This document shows positions 8,267 through 16,789 of a DNA stretch of 64,000 nt, piece after piece. A program made the translations under genes and the position numbers. Position 1 is the first letter of the stretch. Every line of letters starts with the position of its first letter. The DNA lies in the NCBI RefSeq assembly GCF_036227605.1, contig NZ_CP109487.1, positions 1,302,001 to 1,366,000 on the forward strand, in the 5' to 3' direction. The notes beneath the pieces were generated by a model. The model saw only the letters and a program-made list of their open reading frames with translations. It did no database searches and was not told where the DNA came from. Origin of the DNA: Streptomyces sp. NBC_01439. Its GTDB lineage: Bacteria; Actinomycetota; Actinomycetes; Streptomycetales; Streptomycetaceae.

Positions 8267-9100
8267 TCAGGCCGGGAAGGCCCGCTCGAAGGCCTCGCGG
8301 GTGGTGGGGTCGCGGTCGAGGATGCCGAACACGACCAGCTCGAAAACCCCTGCGAACCGGTCCGCGAGCAGTCCCCGGAAGGCCTCGGCCACCTGGGCCG
8401 GGTCGTTCTGGAACACTCCGCAGCCCCAGGCGCCCAGCACCAGCCGCCGGTACCCGTGCAGCGTCGCCACCTCCATGACGAGCTCCGCGCGCCGCGCCAG
8501 CGCCGCCGGGATCTCGGCGGTGCGCTCGGGCTCCTGCCGCCGGATGGTGCCGGCGTTGGGCGCGGGCGAGGTGAGGAAGCCGACCCGGAACGGGTTCTCC
8601 AGCAGATCGCCCCGGTCGTCCCGGAACACCGGGACCCCGGGCGAGTGAATCACCCGGTCGGTGTAGAAGGTGCTCCGCTCCGCGCGGTGCACCTCGTAGT
8701 ACTCCGGGGCTTCGAGCAGGGTCTCGTACAGGGCCGAGGCGCGGCACAGCGCCTCTTCCTGAGCCTTGGCCCCGCGGACGTAACCACCCCCGGGATTACG
8801 GGCCGAGGCGAAGTTCAGGACCGCAACGGGAGAGGGGTCCGGGTGGGTCGGGATGGCGGTCGCGAGCCTGCGGGCGGCAACGGTGCTGCTCTCACCAGTG
8901 ACCTCGATGGCGGTCGCGCGGCCGCCGGAAGCGATCTCCCCATCTGGAATGACCCGGTTTGGTCCATATATCCTGGTTCCGGCCTTGGCTTCCGCCAGGG
9001 CGGCGGCCAGCGGAACCTGCCGTCCCGACCGCGTCCGGTACTCGCCGGCCGCCAGGATCTCCGCGTTCTCCCGCGCGATCTCGCGCAATCTGCTGCTCAC
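8267..9100 (-). CDS. TIGR02452-family macrodomain protein (microbial PARG-like)
   Basis: 277 aa from a GTG at 9100 (VSSRLREIARENAEIL) with GGAAG upstream. A longer ATG start at 9178 would overlap the divergent egtA start, so the shorter form is preferred. The family signature LNFASARNPGGGYVRGAKAQ followed by QEEALCR (about residues 95-120) is intact, as are FLTSPAPNAG and VLGAWGCGVFQNDP. This macrodomain group resembles poly(ADP-ribose) glycohydrolase; hydrolysis of ADP-ribose from proteins or nucleic acids is the likely activity (family knowledge). Convergent with the Imm49 gene. Confidence 0.85.
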   Translation of the reverse strand: MSSRLREIARENAEILAAGEYRTRSGRQVPLAAALAEAKAGTRIYGPNRVIPDGEIASGGRATAIEVTGESSTVAARRLATAIPTHPDPSPVAVLNFASARNPGGGYVRGAKAQEEALCRASALYETLLEAPEYYEVHRAERSTFYTDRVIHSPGVPVFRDDRGDLLENPFRVGFLTSPAPNAGTIRRQEPERTAEIPAALARRAELVMEVATLHGYRRLVLGAWGCGVFQNDPAQVAEAFRGLLADRFAGVFELVVFGILDRDPTTREAFERAFPA

Positions 9101-9171
9101 GCCGCCATCTTCCGCACCGCGATTCCCGGCGGCAAAGGGTTTTGTGCCCCGAGGAGGGGTAGGCACGGGTG

Positions 9172-10545
9172 ATGTCACGACCGACGACAGGAGACGAGGA
9201 CCCGGTCATGCCCCAGGACCCATCCGCTCCGCCACCGCCACCGCCACCGCCACCTCCACCCTCGCCCGGCCCGACCCCCGTGCCCTCGATCAGCGAGACG
9301 CAGGCCGAGGACCTGATCCACGGCATCTGTTTCAAGACCGGGCCGCCGCGCCTCATCGGCGCCGAACTCGAATGGCTGGTCCTGGACGCCGAGCGCCCGG
9401 AGCAGCCCCTGCCCCCCGAGCGGCTACGGGCCGCCCACACCGCGGCCGGCGCCCTGCCCCTGCACTCGCGGGTGACCGTCGAACCGGGCGGCCAGCTCGA
9501 ACTCAGCTCGGCCCCTTCCACCTCCCTCAGCGGCTGTGTGGACGACCTGCAGACCGACCTCACCGCCGTCCGCGCCACCCTGCTGGCCCAGGGCCTGGTC
9601 CTGCGCGGACTCGGCCGCGACCCCCGCCGCCCGTACCGTCGGCTGCTCAGCAACCCGCGCTACGACGCCATGGAGGCCTACTTCGACCGCACCGGCCCGG
9701 CCGGGCGCGCCATGATGTGCGCCTCCGCCTCCGTGCAGGTCTGCGTCGACGCCGGGTACGAGGAGCCGGGCGTGCTCGGCCACGGCCGGCGCTGGCGGCT
9801 CGCGCACCTGCTGGGTGCGGTCCTGGTGGCCGCCTTCGCCAACTCCCCCGCGCACGAGGGCCCGTACGCCGGTTGGCGCTGCGCCCGGCAGGGGATCTGG
9901 AGCGACCTGGACACCCGGCGCGCGCTCGCCCCGCCGCTGGACGCGGAACCCCGCACCGCGTGGACCCGACAGGCCCTGGACACCGAGGTGATGTGCGTCC
10001 GGTCCTCCGAGGACGACGGCCCGTGGGAGACCCCGCCCGGCACGACCTTCCGCGACTGGCTGCGCACGGACGGACACCCCGCGCTGCGGCCGCCCACCGC
10101 CGAGGACCTCGACTACCACCTGACCACGCTCTTCCCGCCGGTCAGGCCGCGCGGCCACCTGGAGCTGCGGATGATCGACGCCCAGTCCGGCGATGACGGC
10201 TGGCTGGTGCCGGTGGCCGTCGTGCACGCGCTGTTCGACGATCCGGAGGCCACCGAGACCGCGTACCGGGTGGCCAAGGCGCTGGCCGACTCCTACGGCG
10301 GCCATCCCGCGCCCCTCAATCCGCTCTGGCGGTCGGCCGCCCGGCACGGCCTGGCCGATCCGGAGCTGCGCGCGTCCGCGAAGGCCTGTTTCCGGGCCGC
10401 CGTCGAGGCCCTGCCCCGGCTCGGCGCGAGCACGCACGTCCGGGACACGGTCGGCGCCTTCACCGAACGCTACGTACTGCGCGGCCGATGTCCGGCCGAC
10501 GACGCATCCGCACAGGTGCTCACCGGAAAAGGGGTCCGCCGATGA
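9172..10545 (+). CDS. egtA: glutamate-cysteine ligase EgtA (ergothioneine biosynthesis)
   Basis: 457 aa; joins Glu and Cys to give gamma-glutamylcysteine, the sulfur donor for ergothioneine. Core motifs are GICFKTGPPRLIGAELEWL (about residues 51-70), VTVEPGGQLELSSAPS, and CASASVQVCVDAG. The N-terminus carries an unusual run of about 11 prolines (residues 18-28). Possible starts are GTG 9169, ATG 9172 (GAGGAGGGG upstream) or ATG 9208 (AGGAGACGAGG upstream); 9172 is given but 9208 is also credible. First gene of egtABCD; its stop overlaps the egtB ATG. Confidence 0.92.
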   Translation: MSRPTTGDEDPVMPQDPSAPPPPPPPPPPPSPGPTPVPSISETQAEDLIHGICFKTGPPRLIGAELEWLVLDAERPEQPLPPERLRAAHTAAGALPLHSRVTVEPGGQLELSSAPSTSLSGCVDDLQTDLTAVRATLLAQGLVLRGLGRDPRRPYRRLLSNPRYDAMEAYFDRTGPAGRAMMCASASVQVCVDAGYEEPGVLGHGRRWRLAHLLGAVLVAAFANSPAHEGPYAGWRCARQGIWSDLDTRRALAPPLDAEPRTAWTRQALDTEVMCVRSSEDDGPWETPPGTTFRDWLRTDGHPALRPPTAEDLDYHLTTLFPPVRPRGHLELRMIDAQSGDDGWLVPVAVVHALFDDPEATETAYRVAKALADSYGGHPAPLNPLWRSAARHGLADPELRASAKACFRAAVEALPRLGASTHVRDTVGAFTERYVLRGRCPADDASAQVLTGKGVRR

Positions 10546-11864
10546 CCACCGGATCACCCTCCCCGTCCGTTTCCGGCTCCCGTCTGCGGGAGCGGGCGGC
10601 CGCCGCCCTGACCGCGGCACGGATACGCACGGCCGGCCTCACCGACGCCGTGACCGACGAGGACCTCACCGCCCAGCACTCCCCGCTCATGTCGCCGCTG
10701 GTCTGGGACCTGGCGCACATCGGGAACCAGGAGGAGCTCTGGCTGCTCCAGCGCGTCGCCGGACGCGAGTCGATGCGCCCCGAGATCGAGCCGCTCTACG
10801 ACGCCTTCCAGCACCCCCGCGCCGAGCGGCCCAAGCTGCCGCTGCTCGGGCCCGCAGAGGCCCGCCGGTACGCGGCCGACGTGCGCGGCCGCGTCTTCGA
10901 CCTGCTGGAGAAGACTCCGTTGGAGGGCAGCACGCTCCTCGACGACGGATTCGCCTTCGGGATGATCGCCCAGCACGAGCAGCAGCACGACGAGACCATG
11001 CTGATCACCCATCAACTCCGCCGGGGCGCACCCGTGCTGGCTGCCCCGGAGCCGGACGGCCCCTACGATCCACCGCTCGCCGCCGAAGTCCTCGTCCCCG
11101 GTGGCCCGTTCACGATGGGCACCTCCGCCGAGCCGTGGTCGCTGGACAACGAGCGCCCGGCACACGTCCGGGACACCGCGCCCTTCTGGATCGACACGGT
11201 TCCCGTGACCAACGGCGCGTACCTGGCGTTCATCGCCGACGGCGGCTACCGCGATCCGCGCTGGTGGGCGGCGCCGGGCTGGGAACAGATCCGCGAGCAC
11301 TCCATCGAGGCCCCGCTGTTCTGGCACCGGGAGGCCGGCCAGTGGCTGCGCCGCCGCTTCGGGGTGATCGAGCCGGTGCCCGAAGAAGAACCGGTTCTGC
11401 ACGTCAGCTGGTACGAGGCAGACGCCTACGCCCGCTGGGCGGGGCGGCGGCTGCCCACGGAGACCGAGTGGGAGAAGGCCGCCCGGCACGACCCCGCGAC
11501 CGGCCGCTCCACCCGCTACCCGTGGGGCGACGCCGACCCGACCCCCGCACACGCCAACCTCGGGCAGCGCCACCTGCGCCCGGCGCGCGCGGGCAGCTAT
11601 CCGGCCGGGGCCTCCCCGCTCGGGGTGCGCCAGCTGATCGGCGACGTGTGGGAGTGGACCTCCTCCGACTTCCTGCCGTACCCCGGCTTCCGCGCCTTCC
11701 CGTACCGGGAGTACTCGGAGGTGTTCTTCGGCCCGGAACACAAGGTGCTGCGCGGCGGCTCCTTCGCCGTGGACCCGGTGGCCTGCCGGGGCACCTTCCG
11801 CAATTGGGACCTTCCGGTGCGGCGGCAGATCTTCTCCGGCTTCCGGACCGCGAGGGACGTCTGA
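10542..11864 (+). CDS. egtB: sulfoxide synthase EgtB (iron-dependent)
   Basis: 440 aa. Joins gamma-Glu-Cys (or Cys) to hercynine with O2, forming the C-S bond of the sulfoxide intermediate. The N-terminal DinB-like half has iron-ligand patterns (HIGNQEELWLLQR, QHEQQHDETM; about residues 60-155). The C-terminal formylglycine-generating/sulfatase-modifying fold runs from PGGPFTMGTS to LRGGSFAVDP and GFRTARD. The start ATG at 10542 overlaps the egtA stop by 4 bp (ATGA). The frame ends with the TGA overlapping the egtC ATG, consistent with translational coupling. Confidence 0.95.
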   Translation: MTTGSPSPSVSGSRLRERAAAALTAARIRTAGLTDAVTDEDLTAQHSPLMSPLVWDLAHIGNQEELWLLQRVAGRESMRPEIEPLYDAFQHPRAERPKLPLLGPAEARRYAADVRGRVFDLLEKTPLEGSTLLDDGFAFGMIAQHEQQHDETMLITHQLRRGAPVLAAPEPDGPYDPPLAAEVLVPGGPFTMGTSAEPWSLDNERPAHVRDTAPFWIDTVPVTNGAYLAFIADGGYRDPRWWAAPGWEQIREHSIEAPLFWHREAGQWLRRRFGVIEPVPEEEPVLHVSWYEADAYARWAGRRLPTETEWEKAARHDPATGRSTRYPWGDADPTPAHANLGQRHLRPARAGSYPAGASPLGVRQLIGDVWEWTSSDFLPYPGFRAFPYREYSEVFFGPEHKVLRGGSFAVDPVACRGTFRNWDLPVRRQIFSGFRTARDV

Positions 11865-12622
11865 TGTGCCGTCATCTGGCCTATCTGGGGCCGGCCGTGG
11901 CGCTCGGGGAGCTGCTGGTCGAGCCGGAGCACTCGCTGGTGCGCCAGGCCTGGGAGCCCCGCCGCCAAGTCTCCGGGACGGTCAACGCCGACGGCTTCGG
12001 CATCGGCTGGTACGCGGAAGGGGACCCGGCGCCCGCCCGCTACCGGCGGTCCGGGCCGATCTGGGGCGACCTGGCCTTCACCGATCTCGCCCGGGTGGTC
12101 CGCAGCGGGGCGGTGCTGGCCGCCGTGCGGGACGCCACGGACCCCGGGGCCGACGGAGAGGCGGCCGCCGCCCCGTTCGCGGACGGGCCGTGGCTGTTCA
12201 GCCACAACGGCTCGGTGCGGAACTGGCCCGGGTCCGCCGCCCCGCTCGCGGCCGGGCTACCGCCCGCAGAACTGCTCCGCTTGGCCGCGCGCACCGACTC
12301 GGCGCTGGTCTGGGCACTTGTCCTGCACCGGCTGCGGGCCGGGGACGACCTGGGTACGGCGCTCGCCGAGCCGGTCCGGGAGCTGGCCTCGGCGGCTCCC
12401 GGCTCCCGGTTGAACCTGCTGCTCACGGACGGCGCCACGATCGCCGCGACGGCCTGGGGCGATTCGCTCTGGTACCTGGCCGACGCGGAGCAAGGGCGCA
12501 CCGTGGTGGCCTCCGAGCCGTACGACGACGACACCCGGTGGCGCGAAGTGCCCGACCGGACCCTGCTGACCGCCACCCGCACCAGGGTCGAACTGACCCC
12601 GCTCAAGGAGAACTCCCTGTGA
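11864..12622 (+). CDS. egtC: class II glutamine amidotransferase-fold hydrolase EgtC
   Basis: 252 aa; removes the gamma-glutamyl group from the EgtB product. The N-terminal Cys2 nucleophile (MCRHLAYLGP) is the hallmark of the Ntn/class II amidotransferase fold, and VNADGFGIGWY and FSHNGSVRNW follow as expected. The ATG at 11864 shares one base with the egtB stop (TGATG), and the stop overlaps the egtD GTG (GTGA). Confidence 0.94.
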   Translation: MCRHLAYLGPAVALGELLVEPEHSLVRQAWEPRRQVSGTVNADGFGIGWYAEGDPAPARYRRSGPIWGDLAFTDLARVVRSGAVLAAVRDATDPGADGEAAAAPFADGPWLFSHNGSVRNWPGSAAPLAAGLPPAELLRLAARTDSALVWALVLHRLRAGDDLGTALAEPVRELASAAPGSRLNLLLTDGATIAATAWGDSLWYLADAEQGRTVVASEPYDDDTRWREVPDRTLLTATRTRVELTPLKENSL

Positions 12623-13593
12623 ACGACTTTCAGTTGACCCGGACGCTCGACGAGCACGCCGCGGAGACGGCACTGCGTGCGGATGTGCAGCACGGACTGA
12701 CGCACTCGCCGAAGGTGCTGCCTCCCAAGTGGTTCTACGACGCGCGGGGCAGTGAGCTCTTCGAGGAGATCACCCGGTTGTCCGAGTACTACCCGACGCG
12801 CGCGGAACGGGAGATCCTGCTGGAGCGGGCGCGGGAGATCGCCACCGAGAGCGGCGCCCGCACCCTGGTGGAGCTGGGATCCGGCTCCTCGGAGAAGACC
12901 CGGCACCTCATCGAGGCGATGCCCGCGCTGGACACGTACGTGCCGGTGGACGTGAGCGAGAGCGCGCTGCGGGGGGCGGCCGAGACGCTGCTGGCGGAGC
13001 ATCCGGGATTGCGGGTGCACGCCCTGCTGGCCGACTTCACGCGCGCGCTGCAACTGCCCGACTCGCCCGGGCCCCGGCTGGTGGTGTTCCTGGGCGGCAC
13101 GATCGGCAACCTGCTGCCGCCGGAGCGCGCGGTGTTCCTGGCGTCCGTACGGGCGATGCTGTCGCCCGGGGACGCGCTGCTGATGGGGACGGACCTGGTG
13201 AAGGACGAGGCCGTACTGGTGGCGGCGTACGACGACGCGCGGGGGGTGACGGCCGAGTTCAACAAGAACGTGCTGGCCGTCATCAACCGGGAACTGGGGG
13301 CGGACTTCCACACGGCCGACTTCGCGCACGTGGCGGTGTGGAACGAGGAGCAGGAATGGATCGAGATGCGGCTGCGGGCCCGGTCGGAACTGGTGGTGAA
13401 GATCCGGGCGCTGGATCTGGTGGTGCCGTTCGCGGCGGGTGAGGAGATCCTGACGGAGGTCTCCGCGAAGTTCCGTCAGGAGGGCGTGCGCAAGGAGCTG
13501 GCGGCGGCCGGACTGGAACTGACCCAGTGGTGGACGGACGCGGCGGGCCGGTTCGCGCTGTCCCTGTCGGTGGCCGACGGGGTGGCCGGCTGA
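12619..13593 (+). CDS. egtD: L-histidine N-alpha-methyltransferase EgtD
   Basis: 324 aa; trimethylates histidine with three SAM to give hercynine. SAM site LVELGSGSSEKTRHLIEA (about residues 80-97), YVPVDVSES, FLGGTIGNLLPPE and MGTDLVKDEAVL are typical. The GTG start at 12619 overlaps the egtC stop by 4 bp. egtE (the PLP C-S lyase of the mycobacterial pathway) is not present downstream. The last 118 bp overlap the 3' end of the convergent acyltransferase gene. Confidence 0.95.
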   Translation: MNDFQLTRTLDEHAAETALRADVQHGLTHSPKVLPPKWFYDARGSELFEEITRLSEYYPTRAEREILLERAREIATESGARTLVELGSGSSEKTRHLIEAMPALDTYVPVDVSESALRGAAETLLAEHPGLRVHALLADFTRALQLPDSPGPRLVVFLGGTIGNLLPPERAVFLASVRAMLSPGDALLMGTDLVKDEAVLVAAYDDARGVTAEFNKNVLAVINRELGADFHTADFAHVAVWNEEQEWIEMRLRARSELVVKIRALDLVVPFAAGEEILTEVSAKFRQEGVRKELAAAGLELTQWWTDAAGRFALSLSVADGVAG

Positions 13594-14426
13594 GCGGGTA
13601 TGCCCGGTAGCGGATCCGGGGCGGGGTTGGCGGCCCGCGTCCCGACGACGGCCCGCTGAGCCGCCGCCGCAAGGTCCCGCCGGTGCGCGTACCGGCCCGG
13701 CGGGATCCGCGGCAGCAACCTGATCTCGGCCCGCACCCCACGGGCCCGGGCGATCCGCCACAGCGAGGCGGTCAGCGGGTCGTCCCCGACGAAGGCGGGC
13801 GCCCCGGCCCGGTTCCCGTCGCGGCGAAGGTAGGTGAGCCGCAGCGGTTGTACGGGGACGCGCGCGTCGAGGGCCGCCTGGAAGGCGGCCCTGCGGAACG
13901 TCCCCTGGGCCCGCCCGCACCACGTGGAGCCCTCGGGGAAGACGGTGACCCGGTCCCCGGCCAGCAGTGCGCCGGTGATGGTCCCGACGGTGGCGGGCAG
14001 GGCGCGGATCCGGTCGCGCTCGATGAACAGGGTGCCGGCCCGTCCGGCGAGGCGGCCGAGCACCGGCCAGGCCCGGATGTCGCTCTTGGCCAGCATCCGG
14101 CAGGGCAGCGCGGCGGCCACCAGCGGGATGTCCAGCCAGGAGATGTGGTTGGCGACCAGCAGCCGGCCGCCGTCCGGACCCGGGCTGCCGTGCACGGTGA
14201 TCCGGATGCCGAAGGCCCGTACGAGCGCGGCCGACCAGGCTCGTACCACCGTGTGCCGGGGGCCGGCCGGCAGCAACCGGACCGGTGGGGCGCCCAGGAT
14301 CCCCAGCAGGATCAGGGCGACGGCGGCGGCGAGTCGGACCACCGCCCGGGGAACGCTCGCAGTGCCCCCCTCGTGCCCGGCGCAGGCCTCGGGGGTGCAG
14401 GGCGAGGTGGGCAGCCAGACGCTCAT
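13476..14426 (-). CDS. olsA: 1-acyl-glycerol-3-phosphate acyltransferase-family protein, OlsA-like
   Basis: 316-aa PlsC-type O-acyltransferase. Block I is NHISWLD (HX4D, about residue 110) and block III FPEGSTW; a hydrophobic segment (AVALILLGILG) near residue 38 suggests membrane association. Its ATG overlaps the stop of the upstream GNAT gene (ATGA), the olsB-olsA arrangement for ornithine lipid: OlsB N-acylates ornithine and OlsA adds the second fatty acid. The C-terminal 50-60 residues are low-complexity Ala/Pro/Ser and read 118 bp into the 3' end of egtD, suggesting loss of an earlier stop. A generic PlsC role is the alternative. Confidence 0.82.
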   Translation of the reverse strand: MSVWLPTSPCTPEACAGHEGGTASVPRAVVRLAAAVALILLGILGAPPVRLLPAGPRHTVVRAWSAALVRAFGIRITVHGSPGPDGGRLLVANHISWLDIPLVAAALPCRMLAKSDIRAWPVLGRLAGRAGTLFIERDRIRALPATVGTITGALLAGDRVTVFPEGSTWCGRAQGTFRRAAFQAALDARVPVQPLRLTYLRRDGNRAGAPAFVGDDPLTASLWRIARARGVRAEIRLLPRIPPGRYAHRRDLAAAAQRAVVGTRAANPAPDPLPGIPAQPATPSATDRDSANRPAASVHHWVSSSPAAASSLRTPS

Positions 14427-15274
14427 GCGCCCGGGACGAGCGAGCGGAAGTGCTTGAGGTAGCGCGGGTTGGTCCGGCGCAGGGACAGCAGGACGTACAG
14501 GTCGGCGCAGCCGAACTCGGCGTCGAGGGCGGGCTCGCCGCACACCCAGGCGCCGAGTCGGAGGTAGCCGCGCAGCAACGGCGGCAGCTCCATGCGGTCG
14601 GGGAAGGCGATGCCCTCGGGGCTCCAGGGGAGGTGGGGGGTAACGCGGTACTCCTCCGGGGCGAGGCTGCGGGTCAGGGCGGTCTCCCGGGTGGCGGCGG
14701 CCAGGACCCCGCCGTCGGCGAGCGGTATCGAGCAGCAGCCGGCGAGCCAGTTGTGCCCGGTGCGGTCCATGTAGTGGGCGAGGCCGGCCCAGATGAGGGC
14801 GATGACGGCGCCGTTGCGGTGGTCGGGGTGGACGCAGGAGCGGCCGACTTCGACGAGGTCGGGGCGGATGGGGGCGAGGGCCGAGAGGTCGAATTCCCCC
14901 TCGGAGTAGAGGCGGCCGGCGACGGCGGCGCGCTCCGGGGGCAGCAGCCGGTAGGTGCCGACGACCTGCTCGGCCTCCTCGTCGATGACGAGGAGGTGGT
15001 CGCAGTAGGCGTCGAAGGCGTCGGCGTCGAGGCCGGGCTCGGGCCCGTCCAGGCGGGCGCCGAGCTCGCCGACGAAGACCTGGTGGCGCAGCCGCTGGGC
15101 GGCGCGGACCTCGTCCTCGTCGCGGGCGAGGCGGACGGCGTAGCGAGGGCCGTCGAACGTCGCGCCGGGCGTCGGGTTCCGGTTCCCGGCGGGGGCGGGG
15201 CGGGTGGCCGGTGCCGCCGAGGGGGACGGCTGCGGCGCGCTGAGGGGGGACGGGGACAGGGGTGCGATCGTCAT
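14423..15274 (-). CDS. olsB: L-ornithine N-alpha-acyltransferase-like GNAT protein, OlsB-like
   Basis: 283 aa. After an Ala/Pro-rich N-terminus (1-40) comes an Acetyltransf_5-type domain: RLRHQVFVGELGARL (about 62-76), YCDHLLVIDEE, VVGTYRLLPPE, VEVGRSCVHPDHRNG and YMDRTGHNWLAGCCSIP. This matches the OlsB/hemolysin-like acyltransferase family that acylates ornithine using acyl-ACP. Start at 15274 chosen for AGGAG 8 nt upstream. Coupled to the downstream acyltransferase by a 4-bp overlap. Ornithine lipids are phosphate-free membrane lipids; that role here is inferred from the pair. Confidence 0.82.
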   Translation of the reverse strand: MTIAPLSPSPLSAPQPSPSAAPATRPAPAGNRNPTPGATFDGPRYAVRLARDEDEVRAAQRLRHQVFVGELGARLDGPEPGLDADAFDAYCDHLLVIDEEAEQVVGTYRLLPPERAAVAGRLYSEGEFDLSALAPIRPDLVEVGRSCVHPDHRNGAVIALIWAGLAHYMDRTGHNWLAGCCSIPLADGGVLAAATRETALTRSLAPEEYRVTPHLPWSPEGIAFPDRMELPPLLRGYLRLGAWVCGEPALDAEFGCADLYVLLSLRRTNPRYLKHFRSLVPGA

Positions 15275-15402
15275 GGCGGCTCCTGATCCGGGCACGGAGG
15301 GCCGGGCCCGCAGGTGCGTGGCCTGGCTCCTTTACTTCTTCCGTGACCGGCTGGATTCGACATGACCGCTCTGCGGCCCTTGGATGTGCGGACGCTGAAC
15401 TC

Positions 15403-15480
15403 GGCGGTACCCCCGTCCTGGCGGTACCCCCGTCCCGGCGGTGGCCCCTTCCCGGCGGTGGCCCCTTCCCGGCGGTGGCC
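15403..15480. repeat. 17-bp tandem repeat, about 4.6 copies
   Basis: Units start at 15403, 15420, 15437 and 15454, with a partial unit from 15471. The first two read GGCGGTACCCCCGTCCY, the next two GGCGGTGGCCCCTTCCC. It sits between the olsB upstream region and the stop of the sugar-binding protein gene. Polymorphic minisatellite-like structure; not a CRISPR, as there are no spacers. Confidence 0.85.
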
Positions 15481-15490
15481 GGGCGCCGGC

Positions 15491-16747
15491 TCAGCGGTCG
15501 GAGCTGAGGACCTTGCCGATCTCCTCGGAGGCGGCCCGGGCGGCCTGCTTGGGGTCCCGGCCGGTGAGCACGGCCGTCATGAAGGGCTTGATCGGGTTCT
15601 TCGCCTCGACTTCGGCCCAGCGGGCGGAGGTGGGGGTGGCGCGGCCCTGGGCGGCGCCGGGGGCCATGGCGGCCGCACCCTCGTTGCCCTCGACGACGCG
15701 CGCGAGGGTGGTCTTGTTGGGGACGTAGCTCATCGTGCGGGCGAGTTCGGTCTGCCACTTCTCGCTGACGAGGGCCGTGATCACGTCCACTGCGCCCTTC
15801 CGCTGCCCGGTCCGCGCCGGGATGATCAGGTCCGAGCCGCCGGTGAAGACGGCCCCCGCCTTGTCGGAGGTCTTGCCGGGGATCGGGAAGAAGCCGAGCT
15901 TGCCCTTCAGGGCGGGGTTGGCCGCCTCGATCTCGGCGGCCTGACTGGGCGGGGCGATGATCTGGGCGACACGGCCACGGGCGAAGACCTGCGACTGCGG
16001 GGGCGTCTCCTCGTCGGCGCCCTTGGGGCCGTCGCCGAGGGCCTGGAGCTGCTTGTAGAAGTCCATGCCGGCCAGGGCCTTGTCGTCGTCGAGCGCGCCG
16101 ACCCACTTGCCGTTGGTCTCGACGGCGAGTTCGCCGCCCTCGTCCCAGATGAAGCCGGCGAGCGCGTACCAGTTCTGCCCCGCGAGGTAGATGCCCTGCT
16201 GGTCGCCCTTGTCGAGCTTCTGGGTGACTTGTATCCACTCCTGGCGGTTCTTGGGCGGGGCCTTGATGCCGGCGCTCGCGAAGAGGTCCTTGTGGTAGAT
16301 GACCACCCGGTTGGCGGCGTACCAGGGGACACCGTACTGGGCGCCGTTGATGGTTCCCGGGTCGGCGAGGCCCTTGAGCCAGTCCTTGCTGCCCCATTCG
16401 CGCAGGCCTTCGAGGGTGAGCTCTTCGAGTCCGCCGGTCTCGATGTACGTGGCGACCTGGGTGTTGCCGACCTCGATGACGTCGGCCCTCTCCTTGCTCG
16501 TGCCGTTGAGGACGGCGTTGACCTTGTCGCCGATGCCCGTCCACTCCTGGATCTTGACGTCCAGGTCGATGCCGGGGTGCTCCGTCTCGAACTCCGCGGT
16601 GAACTCACCGATGAAGTCGTCCGATGCGCTGCCCTTCATCAGCCAGAGCGTGACCTTCTGCGACCCTCCGGCCGGGTCGGCCGACCGGCTGCAGCCCGTG
16701 AGGGCGGTAGCGGCCGCGAGGGCCGTGCACACGGCGAAGAAGCGCAT
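15491..16747 (-). CDS. sugar ABC transporter solute-binding lipoprotein (solo)
   Basis: 418-aa family 1 extracellular solute-binding protein. The signal peptide MRFFAVCTALAAATALTGC has a lipobox ending at Cys19, so it is membrane-anchored outside the cell. The mature part has VTLWLMKGSASDDF, FETEHPGIDLDVKIQEW and GVPWYAANRVVIYHKDLF, typical of oligosaccharide binders. No permease or ATPase gene is adjacent; it would have to use components encoded elsewhere, or be regulated separately. ATG 16747 is preferred to the GTG at 16762, because AGAAGG abuts that GTG and the shorter form gives a clean n-region. A DasR-like site lies in its promoter. Confidence 0.9.
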   Translation of the reverse strand: MRFFAVCTALAAATALTGCSRSADPAGGSQKVTLWLMKGSASDDFIGEFTAEFETEHPGIDLDVKIQEWTGIGDKVNAVLNGTSKERADVIEVGNTQVATYIETGGLEELTLEGLREWGSKDWLKGLADPGTINGAQYGVPWYAANRVVIYHKDLFASAGIKAPPKNRQEWIQVTQKLDKGDQQGIYLAGQNWYALAGFIWDEGGELAVETNGKWVGALDDDKALAGMDFYKQLQALGDGPKGADEETPPQSQVFARGRVAQIIAPPSQAAEIEAANPALKGKLGFFPIPGKTSDKAGAVFTGGSDLIIPARTGQRKGAVDVITALVSEKWQTELARTMSYVPNKTTLARVVEGNEGAAAMAPGAAQGRATPTSARWAEVEAKNPIKPFMTAVLTGRDPKQAARAASEEIGKVLSSDR

Positions 16748-16789
16748 CTTCAAGAGGGTCACCTTCTGGGCTCGGTCTCAGATGGCTCG

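Noticed and set aside
5274..8747. Very long open frames on the strand opposite real genes (also at 996-3314, 27538-29715, 41144-44500)
   Set aside because: They mirror well-supported genes on the other strand, have no domain similarity and are rich in Arg/Gly/Pro/Ala; a known artefact of high third-position GC.
9172..13593. Secondary-metabolite gene cluster
   Set aside because: Only the compact ergothioneine pathway is present; no PKS, NRPS, terpene or RiPP machinery in the window.
15403..15480. CRISPR array
   Set aside because: The repeats are directly adjacent without unique spacers, and no cas genes are present.
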